Below, piece by piece: positions 11,511-22,264 of a DNA stretch of 64,000 nucleotides. Under the pieces are notes generated by a model. It searched no databases and was not told where the DNA came from. It was given only the letters and a program-made list of their open reading frames with translations. The stretch's first letter is position 1. Every line of letters begins with the position of its first letter. The DNA is from Girardinichthys multiradiatus (lineage: Eukaryota > Chordata > Actinopteri > Cyprinodontiformes > Goodeidae): positions 48,165,880 to 48,229,879 of the forward strand of contig NC_061795.1 in assembly GCF_021462225.1 (NCBI RefSeq). Reading direction: 5' to 3'. Both the position numbers and the translations under genes were made by a program.

Positions 11511-13059
11511 GCATTTTCTAGGTTAAGAGCTAGTCTGAGAGGGGCCTAACAGAAAGTGGTTGTTGCCATGAGGGTGATTCTGTGGGTTTTGAGATGTTGC
11601 TTGGCTGCATCAACAAGACAGAGTACAGAAGGATGTTTGAAAGAGATACTGTGCAGGGGTGAAGAAAGGGGCTTGTTGAAAGCGTAGCGTCGGTTTAGGA
11701 GCGGGGGGAACTCGATCTTAAAAGAGAATACAATGGTTGCAAGTTGGCAATGAGCAGGTTGACAGTTACACTGAGCCACGCTGGGTGCTACTTCACCTGA
11801 GTGCGCACTTAAATATCTTACATGAACTCTTTTGTTTTTATACACTTACTGCTGTTCATGATGAATTGAAGTGAGTCAGCTGAAGTTTGGGCAGTGTGAC
11901 AGAGCTGCAGGAAGAGAGCAAAAGGGAAATGGGACCAGCATACACCTGGAAGGGAACCCTACGGAGGTTTTCGTCACCACTGTCCATTTGTCTTCAATGC
12001 AGGTGCACCATAGACATCGCCATGCCGACCAGACGGGGATACCTGAACACTTAGAGAACCAATAGGGCTGCCGCTTTGTGTGTTTGCTGCTTGATTTAAT
12101 TTCCTCGTAGCCAATAAGACAAATAATCCCCTGTTCATTGTCCTATTGAACACGGGCGCATCTGAACTGCTGGTGGTTTAGTGAAAGCCTTTTCCCCTTC
12201 TCCTTAATATGCCATAGTACTTGCATTTGAAGTGATTTTATTCTCTTTTTAACTTATCTTTTTTTTGAGATGGTTGTAGTACATGTGTTTATTTTTAGAG
12301 ATTGTTGCAATAATTCTTGTGGACGTTTTATCAAAATATGTGTGTGCGTGTTTTTATTATATGTTGGGCTTATTTGAATTTTGTAACCTGTTGTACAGTA
12401 ATGTTTAGTATTCAGTGGGTGGGTGCACCTGTGTAAAGTTTTGCAACACTGCTGCGAATAGAAAGCGGGTGACCTGAAGATAATACACCGGGGCCCTTGT
12501 AGAAACACATGGGTGCAGGTTTGGAATCAGGCAATGGTTTTCCAAGGCCCCCTGGAGTTGTCTTTCATCCTTGTACTTTCTGCTCCCGGTTCTGTTAGCT
12601 CCAGCATGCAAGCCTTGGCTTCAGGCACTTGAAGATATGTGTTTGTTCCTGGTTACATCATTTGTCTCTGTTCTGTTGTTTTCTGCTTCATCTCCTTAAT
12701 TTCCGCTGGGTCATTCAGGCTTAAGCACACATGCATAATTTGGAGGATTTGTGAAGCAAACTACTGAAACATTCCACTGTTTTGAGGGAATTTTACATTG
12801 CCAACTACTGTCCACACCCATCAATCTGGAGACAGACTGCTGCTTGTCCCACCACAGACTTTAACAAGATCTATCATGCAGAGCACAGATCAGGCAATCC
12901 TCCTCATGGTTGCCAGAGTAGCCGAGCAAAAACCTCTGGTTTATTTTGAAAATGCTTCATAAGAACTTTTCAAGAGGTGATGTTTTCAAACTATGAAATG
13001 CATGTATATGATTATTTAACATGCATTCAGCACAGGCGTTTCTCTGTGGACTTTCAGCT

Positions 13060-13824
13060 ACAGTTATGTAATAAATCCCTTGCCCCCTGATACATATTTT
13101 ATATTGTTCACTCCTACATTTTTCAGATTATCAGACCATATGTTTTTATCAGGCAAAGATTACCTGAGTCAATACAAAGAGCAGTTTTCAAATGAGAATT
13201 TAAATTTATTACGGAAAAAATCTATGACCAACCTGGTTCTATGTGAAAAGTATTTGCCCACCAAGTTAAATCACAAATTCAACCTAATTATTGTTAAACA
13301 CACTGAATCAAGAGATCACCTAAATAACACCTGACTGACAGCATGAAGTAGGCTAAAAGATCTCAGGACACAGCACACTATGGGCAGATGGGAAACAAAG
13401 TCACTGACATCTATCAATATGGAAAGGGCTACTTTACTATTTCTAAGGCTTGGGACTCCAGGTCAGCCCCATAGGTACAATAAGAGTGTATTGGCCACTT
13501 TTAAAGGAAACAACAAAATAACTTAGAATGACTTCTAAAGCTCCGCAAGCATCACTGGCCTCAGTTAAGGTCAGAATTCATGATTTAACAATAGGACACA
13601 TCAGCAGAAATGGCCTCTATTGGAGAGTTTCAAGGTCCAAACCACTGCTGTGCAAAAAGAACACAAAGCCCCACCTCACATTTAGCAAAAGGAACAGAGT
13701 CATGATCCCCAACACCATCCTGCTACATCTGGTGTAAATGTAGCAGTATTTCAGAAAAAGTACATTAAACTGACTGTCAAAAATGGTGGTGGTTGTGTAA
13801 TGATCTGGGGCTGCTAAGTGGCTT

Positions 13825-13859
<35 letters not shown>

Positions 13860-14095
13860 CATATACATTATAGGTATAAATATACAATTAATATTAATAT
13901 ATTTATGTATGTAATATATATATATATATTAATATTAAAAAATGTCCCTAAATAAATGTTTTAAATCATCATTTGAAAAACTTTCCTTTGTATTTAATCA
14001 GGTTGTCCATTTCCGATATTAGAACACTTTTGATGATCTAAAAGACAAAAGGAAAAACAGAAGAAACAGAGGTAAATACTTTTTCACAGTGCTGC
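13060..14095 (+). mobile_element. Tc1-like transposon remnant (family A) with an AT microsatellite
   Basis: The text includes gtgaaaagtatttgcccacc, then transposase-like ggtggtggttgtgtaatgat followed by ctggggctgc (the VMVWGC region of Tc1 transposases), and ends with taaatactttttcacagtgc. The region after the catalytic core has been replaced by an (AT)n run and AT-rich filler (13826-13940), so the last catalytic residues are lost. Short ORFs of 84 and 69 codons are only pieces of it. Confidence 0.65.
13826..13855. repeat. (AT)n microsatellite
   Basis: About fifteen uninterrupted AT units, followed by further AT-rich sequence, inside the Tc1-like remnant. Confidence 0.95.
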
Positions 14096-16844
14096 ATCAA
14101 AATGGCTTTTTTTTCAGTTTTTATTTTGGATTCTTCGCTTTTTGGCCCCATTTAAATGAAATCAGACATGAATGATCCTACTTGTTCTCTCCTGATTGTT
14201 ATTTTTTCTTTTTGATGTGTTAGCTTTATTATTGTTATAAAAAGAAATTAATTTGTGTTTAACAAAAAGAGGTTTCACAGTAGAGCTGTAAAAATTAATA
14301 ATCCAAAATGTACGAAATATACCTTTAAAGATCATGGTCACCTGCACAAAACGAATGTAATACTATGTGACCCAACTACATCTGTCATGGCTTTAGATCT
14401 CTGTCAGTGTGTGATCATTTTGTTCATTTGTGCACAGTTTGTGACCCATGCATGGCGCAATAACTATATATTTGATTTCCAGGCAAGCCCCATAAGAGAC
14501 TGATAATGTAATATTACCAATATTATCATAATTAGGGGATGTCGGTGGTCCTATTTTTCCAAAATGAAACATGTACAACACTGTGGAAGTTAAATTGATT
14601 TGTGTGATATCTTTGTCTGTGTTTCACATAACCAACATGTTGTGTTTTTATTTAAAAAAAAGGTGTGTGTGGGGGGGTTTGGAAATCTGAGCATCATCGT
14701 AGATCGAGTGACCTTATAATTACCAAATTGTGCTTAAGTAGCATGTAAAAATGTCTGGTGTTGCTGAGGTGTGTACAGCCTTCCCAGTTAGAAACCTTAA
14801 TGTTAACTACTGCCTTCCAAATAACCAACAATACCTCCAAAGCTTTAAAAGGTGACATTTAAATTAGTGAAAACAAAATAAGGCAGCAAGTCCATCTCTC
14901 CCTTTGAAACCCTGTTATTCTCTTGTGAAAAGCACTCAAACTTCCAGTTCTGCTCATGGTGTAGCTGTGCAAAGTCCTCATCCCGACGCTTTGGAAGAAC
15001 CAACAAACATTCCTGAGAGCGTGACACACGTAGCTGCGTTAGTCGTCCTGTAACAGCATCCTTCCAGAGACTGGCGGCTTGTTAAACGAACAGGCAGCCT
15101 ACAACACCTCTGCTGCAGAAATAGCTGGCTGGAGCTGCAGCTGCTTCCCAAAGGTCAAAGGAGATAAAGACAGGTGTTTAGGTAGATATTTTGTGTGCTA
15201 ATGAAGTCACTGAGAAATCCATAATTTAGTTACACAAATGTTCTTAAAGCCCTTTTGAATACTTGTTTTTTATTTTTTAACCTTTTGTTCATAGGGTCTA
15301 TTGCTTTCGCTGGTTATTCTTTGGGGGAATTCAGGGTTGGGTGGTCATGGTTTGATGCCTTCTCTGACTGTTGGTGTTATGCTTTTACAACAGAAAAACA
15401 GATTCAAATTACATTTTTCAACAACTCGAGTTTTAGACATGTCTATAAAACCTGCTAAGGACACAAACTGCTTATTTGATGTAAGTTATAAAGGAAATAT
15501 TGTACATACCATCTATTTCCAAATATCATTACTTTTCATGCATAAACATGTAACCTGAATGTGGTAGAGTTAGAGTTCGAAAAATGTTCGTCTTGCATCA
15601 GAAATCAGAGCGGTACCGATCATCAGGCCAATGTCCATTTTTTAGGCCGATGTGGATTCCCAGTTCTCATTAAAGTCTGACAATTTTTTTCTGGGACTAT
15701 TAGGCACACATAAAAAAATGTTGCAGGTTCTTTAATAGGAGCAATGATTTGATTTCAAGAGAAAATGAAAGAGTTAGAAGATTATTCTCATCTATGCATC
15801 AAACCTTATGTTCCTAACCATTACCTGATTTTTTTAAATCTAAAAACATTCAGTAAAGAACCTGCTGTTGATTAGTTTTGATGCATTTTTTGCAGTATTT
15901 GACCTGGAGATTATTATTCAGATCTGATGAAGAAAAAACTGGCAAATTCCGATCTCTAGCTGATGTATTGGTGCAGTTCTACCAGAAATTGTGTCAAAGC
16001 TTGAGTTAGAGTCCTCAAAATATCCCATTGAACATATTTGGTAAATAGTTACTTAACATTTTAAGGACCCACTATAAGAGCGCATCAAACGGTGACCCCC
16101 TTTTTGCGTCTATTGCTGTATGGTTTTCTCAATGTTGTGATATTTAATTCTTTGTCAATGAAGCTAATGTGTGCTGCAGTATTTCCTAATATACATTTCT
16201 GTTGATGGTCTTTTCTTAATTAGTTTTGTTTATCGGGGAGTGATGTCTCATTATTTCAATCTGTTATTGTAGCGTTTTATGTATACCCTGTTCTTTAGCC
16301 TAATATTATCTAAGTATGTTATGAGAATGGATATTTTACTGGCTTTATAGAATGTTTTAAAATAAATATAATATTGACAATAAGAAAAAAAAAAGAATTA
16401 TTTAAACCTCCTGACACATTGAGAACATGCTACTAAGCGCTTGTGTTTTTCCATTAGGATGTTGTGTGCTTCTCTTAATCATTTTCGTTGTAGAAAAACT
16501 GAGTGGATTTATATTAGGCTTTGAAAAACTAATGACACAAATGTAAATTTTGCAGGAGGGCTTTATTAGATGAACAGCTTCATCAGATATTAGAGAATAG
16601 TTATTTTAATTGTCCTCCTTACTAACTGTTGGATGAGAAGGGGCTCGCGTTGTGGTGAACTATGTTCTAGCTTGTTATTCACTGTTACTTTTGATCATTT
16701 TTTTCGGTCTCAGAGGTGAATCGAGTTAACGAGAATTTGTAAGCTCACATATGCATATTGTATATGTGTAGAAATGTAATCACACTTTGTCTTGGATTTA
16801 CATTAAACTGTTAAGTCACGGCAACAGTCTCCTTGTTTGCCATG

Positions 16845-16871
16845 GTGTGTGTGTGTGTGTGTGTGTGTGTG
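16845..16871. repeat. (GT)n microsatellite
   Basis: About thirteen GT units, near the presumed end of the HIPK2 3'UTR. Confidence 0.95.
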
Positions 16872-17574
16872 GCTGTATACAATCTTCAGACTTCTTTTGT
16901 GTATGTTTTCTGCAACTCTTAAAATGTTCGAAATACAGGTTCAAGCCTTCTTATGAAACTGTATATGTTAACTTTGTTATCAAAGATATTAAACTTATTT
17001 AGCTTATTTTAAGGCATAACAAAACGTGATATGTGATTGAGCAAGTAAGAACCAAAAGCAACACTAAGAAGAGTCCTGGTACTCTCTAAAAGGCTGTTTC
17101 AAAGTTAATCCTGTCATGTCATCAGATTTGGCCCAAAAACTCAAAGGCTTGCACGTTGCACCATGTAGGTGACAAAGCAATTTTGTGGAGGACACATGGG
17201 GTCATTAAGCAAAATCCGGATATTACAAACTAGTTCAAAATGCAAATAGTTAGATTTGTTTAGACAAATACAGTAGAGCAAAAATCAGAAAAGATACTGT
17301 TTAAACTTGTTGCAACAAAATACAAATATTTATTTATGAATTGTTAAAATAAATGGTAGTATAGTACCTGCTAAAGGTAATGGCATTCAAGCAGCAAGAC
17401 ATATACAGTAATCAAATGTGTACACGGCCCTGTTACAATTGCTGAGTTTTATGAAAGAAATGAGACCCGTTTTTCTACAAATAAAGTAAAATAAAAATAA
17501 TCCACTCTGTAAAAATCAGCTGAAAAACAAATGTTGCAGAAGGAAAGGGAGAAGAAAAATGCAAAAACCCAGTT

Positions 17575-18115
17575 CCATAGTATGCCCCCCTTCAATTAAA
17601 CCTTTGTTGGAAACACTTTTGATTCAATTTCAGCATTAAGTCATCTTTGGTAGGACTCTATCAGTATCCTCTGTGTTGGCTTATCAATATCCATTGACTC
17701 TACCTTACAAAAGTTCTCCAGATCGATCAGATTGTGAAGACATCTCTTCTCCACAGCCCTCTTCAGATATTGTGATGCGTTCTGTTCATCAGAACACATC
17801 ACTATCTGACAAGTTTCAGGAGATTTTACCAGGGTCTGGATGTTTTGTTTGAAGCAATTCTGTCTTCCAACCCAACTCCTTAGTCCAGACGTGAAAAAAT
17901 ACAGTAGATTGTTGTCACGTGTAGAACAGAACCAGCACTTTTTGGAGGCACACGGCAGGCTCCATAGTTTCCATTTTGTCTTTTCATCAATTTTGGGAAA
18001 GTATCTAGTTTTTGTAAATGTCTCTGTGTCTCATATTTTCTCCAGTAATTTGTTGCTACTTTTACTGTGGTATGATGTAAAAAAAAGTGGGTGTACAAAA
18101 AAAGGTCACCAGCTG
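17575..18115 (-). mobile_element. Tc1/mariner-like remnant (family B)
   Basis: The text gcccccttcaattaaacctt and gtaggactctatcagtatcc resembles the terminal part of the family-B elements, with the transposase strand -. No open frame of note survives. It borders the remnant at 18155-19010. Confidence 0.4.
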
Positions 18116-18154
18116 TATTTAACTAAGAAGTTTGATAAAACAACAAATGATGGG

Positions 18155-19010
18155 TAAGGGAACTGTCCAATAAATTTTTAAAAACAGGAAGGAAGAACAA
18201 ATATGGTCCGAAAAAATATGATGGATTGTGATCAGTGAACACTTGAACATTTGCTAAAATAAATTGTAAAAACAACAGCTGAACTCAAAGGTATGTCAAT
18301 TAGTGAAATTCAGAGCATTTCCACAATGTGAAAGAAATTTAAGGGATTGGGACTAAACAGTTGTGTAGAATTAAGAGAAATACTGAGAGGCTAAATGGAA
18401 CAAAAGGCTTCAGTTTGCTAGGATAAAGATTGGACTTTGGAAAAGGGCATGTGGTCTTATGAGTTCAAAATGTACCCTACTCCAGAGTGATGAGCGCATC
18501 GGAACAAGAACAGAGGCACATGAAATGATGCAGCCATTATTTGGGGGCAGTGCTACCATCTGGGGCCCTGCATTTGGTCAAGTCTGGGTTCAGCTGCCTT
18601 ATGCGCCAGAGGAAGAGGTCGGCTGACTACCTGAAGATTGTGAATGACCAGGTTATTCTATCAGTGAATTTCTTCTTTCCTGTAGGCGCTGGCATGTTCC
18701 AAGATTACAATGCCAGGATACATCGGGCTGAAATTTTGTGGTTCACGAGGCATAATTTTCACACATAGACTGGCCACCACAGAGTCCAGATTTTAACCTC
18801 GTTGAGAATCTTTGGGATGTGTGGGAGAAGAATTTGCTCAGCAGTCCAACTCCCATCATTTCTACGAGACTTTGCTCAAAAAATAACCCAACTCTGTACA
18901 GAAATAAACTTTGTGACATTGCAGAATCTCATTGAAACAATGCCAACAAGAATGTATGCAGTAAATGTAGTTCAATTAAGTATCAGAGTGTGTGACTTTT
19001 GATATGAAGC
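18155..19010 (+). pseudogene. Decayed Tc1/mariner transposase
   Basis: Translation in shifting + frames gives recognisable transposase blocks. These are gcagtgctaccatctggggc (VMVWG region), [13 protein letters not shown] (the second catalytic Asp region, normally QDDNA-PH-A, here with Tyr in place of an Asp), and PQSPDFNLVENLWDVW (the third catalytic region with its Glu). Stops and frameshifts separate them. The family differs from the intact copy at 53.7 kb. Confidence 0.65.
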
Positions 19011-19354
19011 TCTAATTAAATAATGCAGTCGATGAGAATGAGGGGAGAATCCTTCGAAAAATGGTTAACTTTCTTCAAGTTATTCAGATTCACTAGAATT
19101 AATGGCAGGCATGACCTCAAGCCCTCAAGAAGACTAGAGGCAAAAAACCAATAGATATGTTGTACTTCAACAAAATATTAGTTTTTAGAATCACGTTACT
19201 ACAGCTTTATTCTATAAATACTATTTTTTTTAACTGTACAAGATTTTTAATTTTTCTCAAAGTCAAACATTTTCACGTCACAAAAAAATGCATTTAATCA
19301 GGAGCATCTAAACATCGAAGACCCCAATGCAACATTAGTAAGACCCCTTTGCGA

Positions 19355-19368
19355 CCACTAGATGTCAG
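19355..19368 (+). promoter_or_regulatory. CTCF-like core motif
   Basis: CCACTAGATGTCAG differs at one position from the common CTCF core CCACTAGATGGCAG. It lies between the end of HIPK2 and the KIAA1549 promoter, a plausible place for an insulator. A single motif match has limited weight. Confidence 0.3.
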
Positions 19369-19864
19369 TATACACCGAAATGTTGCAAGAAATGGCAATG
19401 ACGTGATAGGGCTACGTTGATTATCACCGTTTCATTGAAAACATAAGGCCCTGGCATGCACAAGTTCTGCAAGCTTTAAAAGACTGTGGTATCAACCTGA
19501 TATATGGAGCGTCTCTGTCCTCAATTTGACGTAATAAGCAGCAAAATAAACGATAACAACAGCACCACATTAGGTGCAAATGTTGCGTTTTAATGAAGCT
19601 CCCAATTTTAATTGCAATAAAAAGTTAAACATGAAGAAGTTTAAACTAGGCTGCATTAATAAGTACAAGAATGCAGTAAAAACTGGACGACACGTTAAAT
19701 GCCTCACAGGGAGGGTTATCCTACTTAGCAGATAAAGCTGACACGAATATGTCCTCCCATAGAAGTGCATCTTTGCATGAAGTAACGTTGCCGTGGAACC
19801 CGCAGACGCCAGTACGCGAGGACCAACCTAATTTTAACAGGCAAATCTGACAGATGTGAGCGTT

Positions 19865-19926
19865 AGCCAATCAGAAGGGGGCTGGATGGACGAGAGACTA
19901 ATCGGAGCTGCCAATGGGCGGGGCTA
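19865..19926 (+). promoter_or_regulatory. Putative KIAA1549 promoter: two CCAAT boxes and a GC box
   Basis: AGCCAATCAG (CCAAT at 19867-19871) and GCCAATGGGCGGGGC (CCAAT at 19911-19915 overlapping an Sp1-type GC box, 19916-19924) occur 44 bp apart. The surroundings are richer in CpG than the flanking AT-rich DNA. About 220 bp downstream is a strong splice donor. This fits a TATA-less promoter for the + strand gene. The NF-Y and Sp1 assignments come from consensus only. Confidence 0.6.
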
Positions 19927-19949
19927 AGCCAGTCAGGACGGCAGAGGGT

Positions 19950-20147
19950 AACTGGTAACTAAAACTGTATCACATCACCAGGAGCTATCAGGTCCGGAGC
20001 TGCAGGCTTGCCCCAAAATAACAACAAAACAAACATTGTTCACATAAAGGGTTTAAGATAAAGCTTCCAACAAGATTTGATCCTTTTCAAGGATATTTTC
20101 TCCTCTCCCTCACATTAACTGCCCGAGTCGGAACTCGCTTTTTATCG
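19950..20147 (+). other. kiaa1549: KIAA1549 5'UTR exon 1 (putative, start approximate)
   Basis: The right border is a near-consensus donor, CG followed by GTAAGTG at 20148. The left border is set only from the CCAAT/GC boxes just upstream. No coding start in frame with the downstream gene is seen here, so I read it as a noncoding first exon spliced to 22001. Confidence 0.45.
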
Positions 20148-20859
20148 GTAAGTGAATGTGCGTAGCTATGTCTGGGAGAGGGGGCAGTCGTTTTACCCGT
20201 GCGTTCAGGGCTAGCTGTGGAAAAATCACCCCGTGTGATGCCAACCAGCACGTAGGCTTTAACACTGACGTTCAAGAAGGGGAAATCAGCTATGTGTAGC
20301 TGTATGAAGAGCCACATGGTCGCTAAGCTCGGAGTAACAATACGAGATGAAGGACAGGAGACTGAAGTGTGTCAGGCTGACCGAGAGCTCGTCTGCTCTG
20401 TTGCAAACATCTTAAAAAGCTTGTAAAACAAATTCATCTTTTATTGCAGGAGCGTTATCTGAAAATGATCTTTGACTTGATCAGGTCCTATGCTAAGAAA
20501 TAAGAAGTTTTAAATCAAAACTAAACAAAATTATAACCTTTCTTGTCAACGTTGATCACACTTTGTAGAAACCTCTGATTAGTTATATCTGCGTTTTAAT
20601 ATGACACCACAAAATGGGAAAGACAATAGAACATGCTAATCAACTAATGTCAGAAAAACTACGTGAAAGTAGCTACTGACCTAAACTTGCCATTACTGCA
20701 GTGGGAAGATTAAAACGTTTAAAAACACTCAAACTGTGACAAACAGTGCTGGACAAGGTGCCATATTAGGGCTGTTAAAGCCTCAAACTTCAGTGTATTT
20801 ATTAGTATTTTATGTTTCGACCAACATGACGTGCATCATTGGAATGAAAGGAATATTTT

Positions 20860-21780
20860 TCTACCAGCTTTGAACATCTAGATTCTTTACTAATTCTTCT
20901 TCAGGAAAATAGCTTCAGATCCATCAGATTGGATGGAGAGCATATGTGAACATCAATGTAAAAAGTCTTACCATATTTTAATGTCTGGACTTTGACTAGG
21001 CCATTCTAAGTCTTTTGCAGGAAGATTTTCTTCCATGATTGTCTTGGATTTGCCACCATTTATTTTCCCTTCAACCCTGACCAGCTTCCATGTCCCTGCT
21101 GAAGAAAAGCATCTCCACAGAATAACGCTGCCACTACTGTTGCTCCTTTTCCACAGGCTGTTTTTAGGCGACCGGCGCCATTCCACTCGTCTCTCTCTAC
21201 TCTGCATGAAGCATGGAGCACAACATACATGGACTCACTGACGGCTGGAATTATGGCTTGAAGCCCTGCCTCCAGCCATCAGTGTAGTCAGTTTTGGTTT
21301 GAGAAAAGCACTTGTTTTCTGTCTCCTACATGACTTATAGCATTCCTCAAACAGGGGTTCTTTTGGTTTTCTTTCAACAGCGGCTTTCTTCTTGCAGCTC
21401 TTCCATAAAGGCCAGATATGTGGAGTGCACAGCTAGCAGTTCTCCTTTCAACAGAGTCTTTCACCTGAGCTGTGAATATTTGCAACTCCTCCAGAGTTAC
21501 CATGGACCACCTGGCTGCTTCTCTGATTAGTATTCAGATGATGGATTGAACTTGTCTGCTGTGTTCATTGGTCTCTTTCTTCTCTAATTTTCTCCAACAA
21601 GCCTCTGCCTTCATAGGACAAGTTCATTTATGCTAAGATTAAACTGCACACAGCTGGACTGTGTTTACTGATTAGGTGACCCCTGAAGGGGATTGGGTGC
21701 TCTGTGTTTTATTTAGCTGTATCAGAGTAAAGAAAGCTAAATGCATATGTCCACCGCATTTGTAAAAGAAATTTCCCTCA
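20860..21780 (-). mobile_element. Tc1/mariner-like remnant (family B) in KIAA1549 intron 1
   Basis: The text ggactttgactaggccattc, cctgctgaagaaaagcatct, aggccagatatgtggagtgc and ctcctccagagttaccatgg marks the same family as the copies at 3565 and 7432. Part of the middle is missing. The transposase strand is - and is broken. Confidence 0.65.
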
Positions 21781-22137
21781 CATTTCCTTATCTTCATATT
21801 AATGTACAGCTTTGTGTTGATCTCTTACAGAAATTCCTGAAATTAGTGGTTTCAATGTGACATAATATGAAAATGGCCACTTTTGCAAGGAATTGTGTGT
21901 TAATTTTTTTGAAATGGTCAGTATTGTTAACTGAAAAGTACATTTTAATATAGAAACTTTGGTTTTATTATCACTTTGCATCTCATTTGTTTTCCTGCAG
22001 CCCTTGTCCGCTGGAGAAGCATACTACCAAAGGAGCAGGCATAAAGTAACCCAAGCCGTGGTTGACTCTTGGTAGATGTGATGAATCTTCATTTCGTAAC
22101 TGGATGAAATGGCTTGAACCTCCAACCCCGCCGCACC

Positions 22138-22264
22138 ATGGCAGGTTTTCTCTCCGCTATGGGTTTGGTGGTGATGCTCAAGGCTCTTTTGCATGACCAG
22201 TGTGCAGTTTTTCTGGGGATAGCAGTTTTGGTAACAGTGATCTCAGCTGGTTCACCTCTTGGAG
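22138..22264 (+). CDS. kiaa1549: KIAA1549 first coding exon (signal/hydrophobic N-terminus)
   Basis: The exon proper starts at 22001 after ttttcctgcag, and bases 22001-22137 are 5'UTR. I chose the ATG at 22138 because GCACCATGG is an ideal Kozak site. ATGs at 22081, 22104 and 22109 in the leader are followed by early stops or lie out of frame. The 42 residues ([20 protein letters not shown], then [20 protein letters not shown]) form a long hydrophobic N-terminus consistent with a signal sequence. Donor GGAG followed by GTAAGAG; phase 1. Confidence 0.8.

Larger units (their letters stand above)
9034..17010 (+). other. hipk2: Probable long HIPK2 3'UTR
   Basis: No further coding exon is seen after the HIPK2 stop. 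Mammalian HIPK2 has a very long 3'UTR, and this AT-rich stretch on the same strand is a reasonable counterpart. Candidate poly(A) signals are AATAAA at 16361-16366, followed by an A-run near 16384, and ATTAAA at 16988-16993. Tc1-like remnants at 10507-11510 and 13060-14095 would be inside the transcript. The true 3' end is not determined. Confidence 0.4.
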
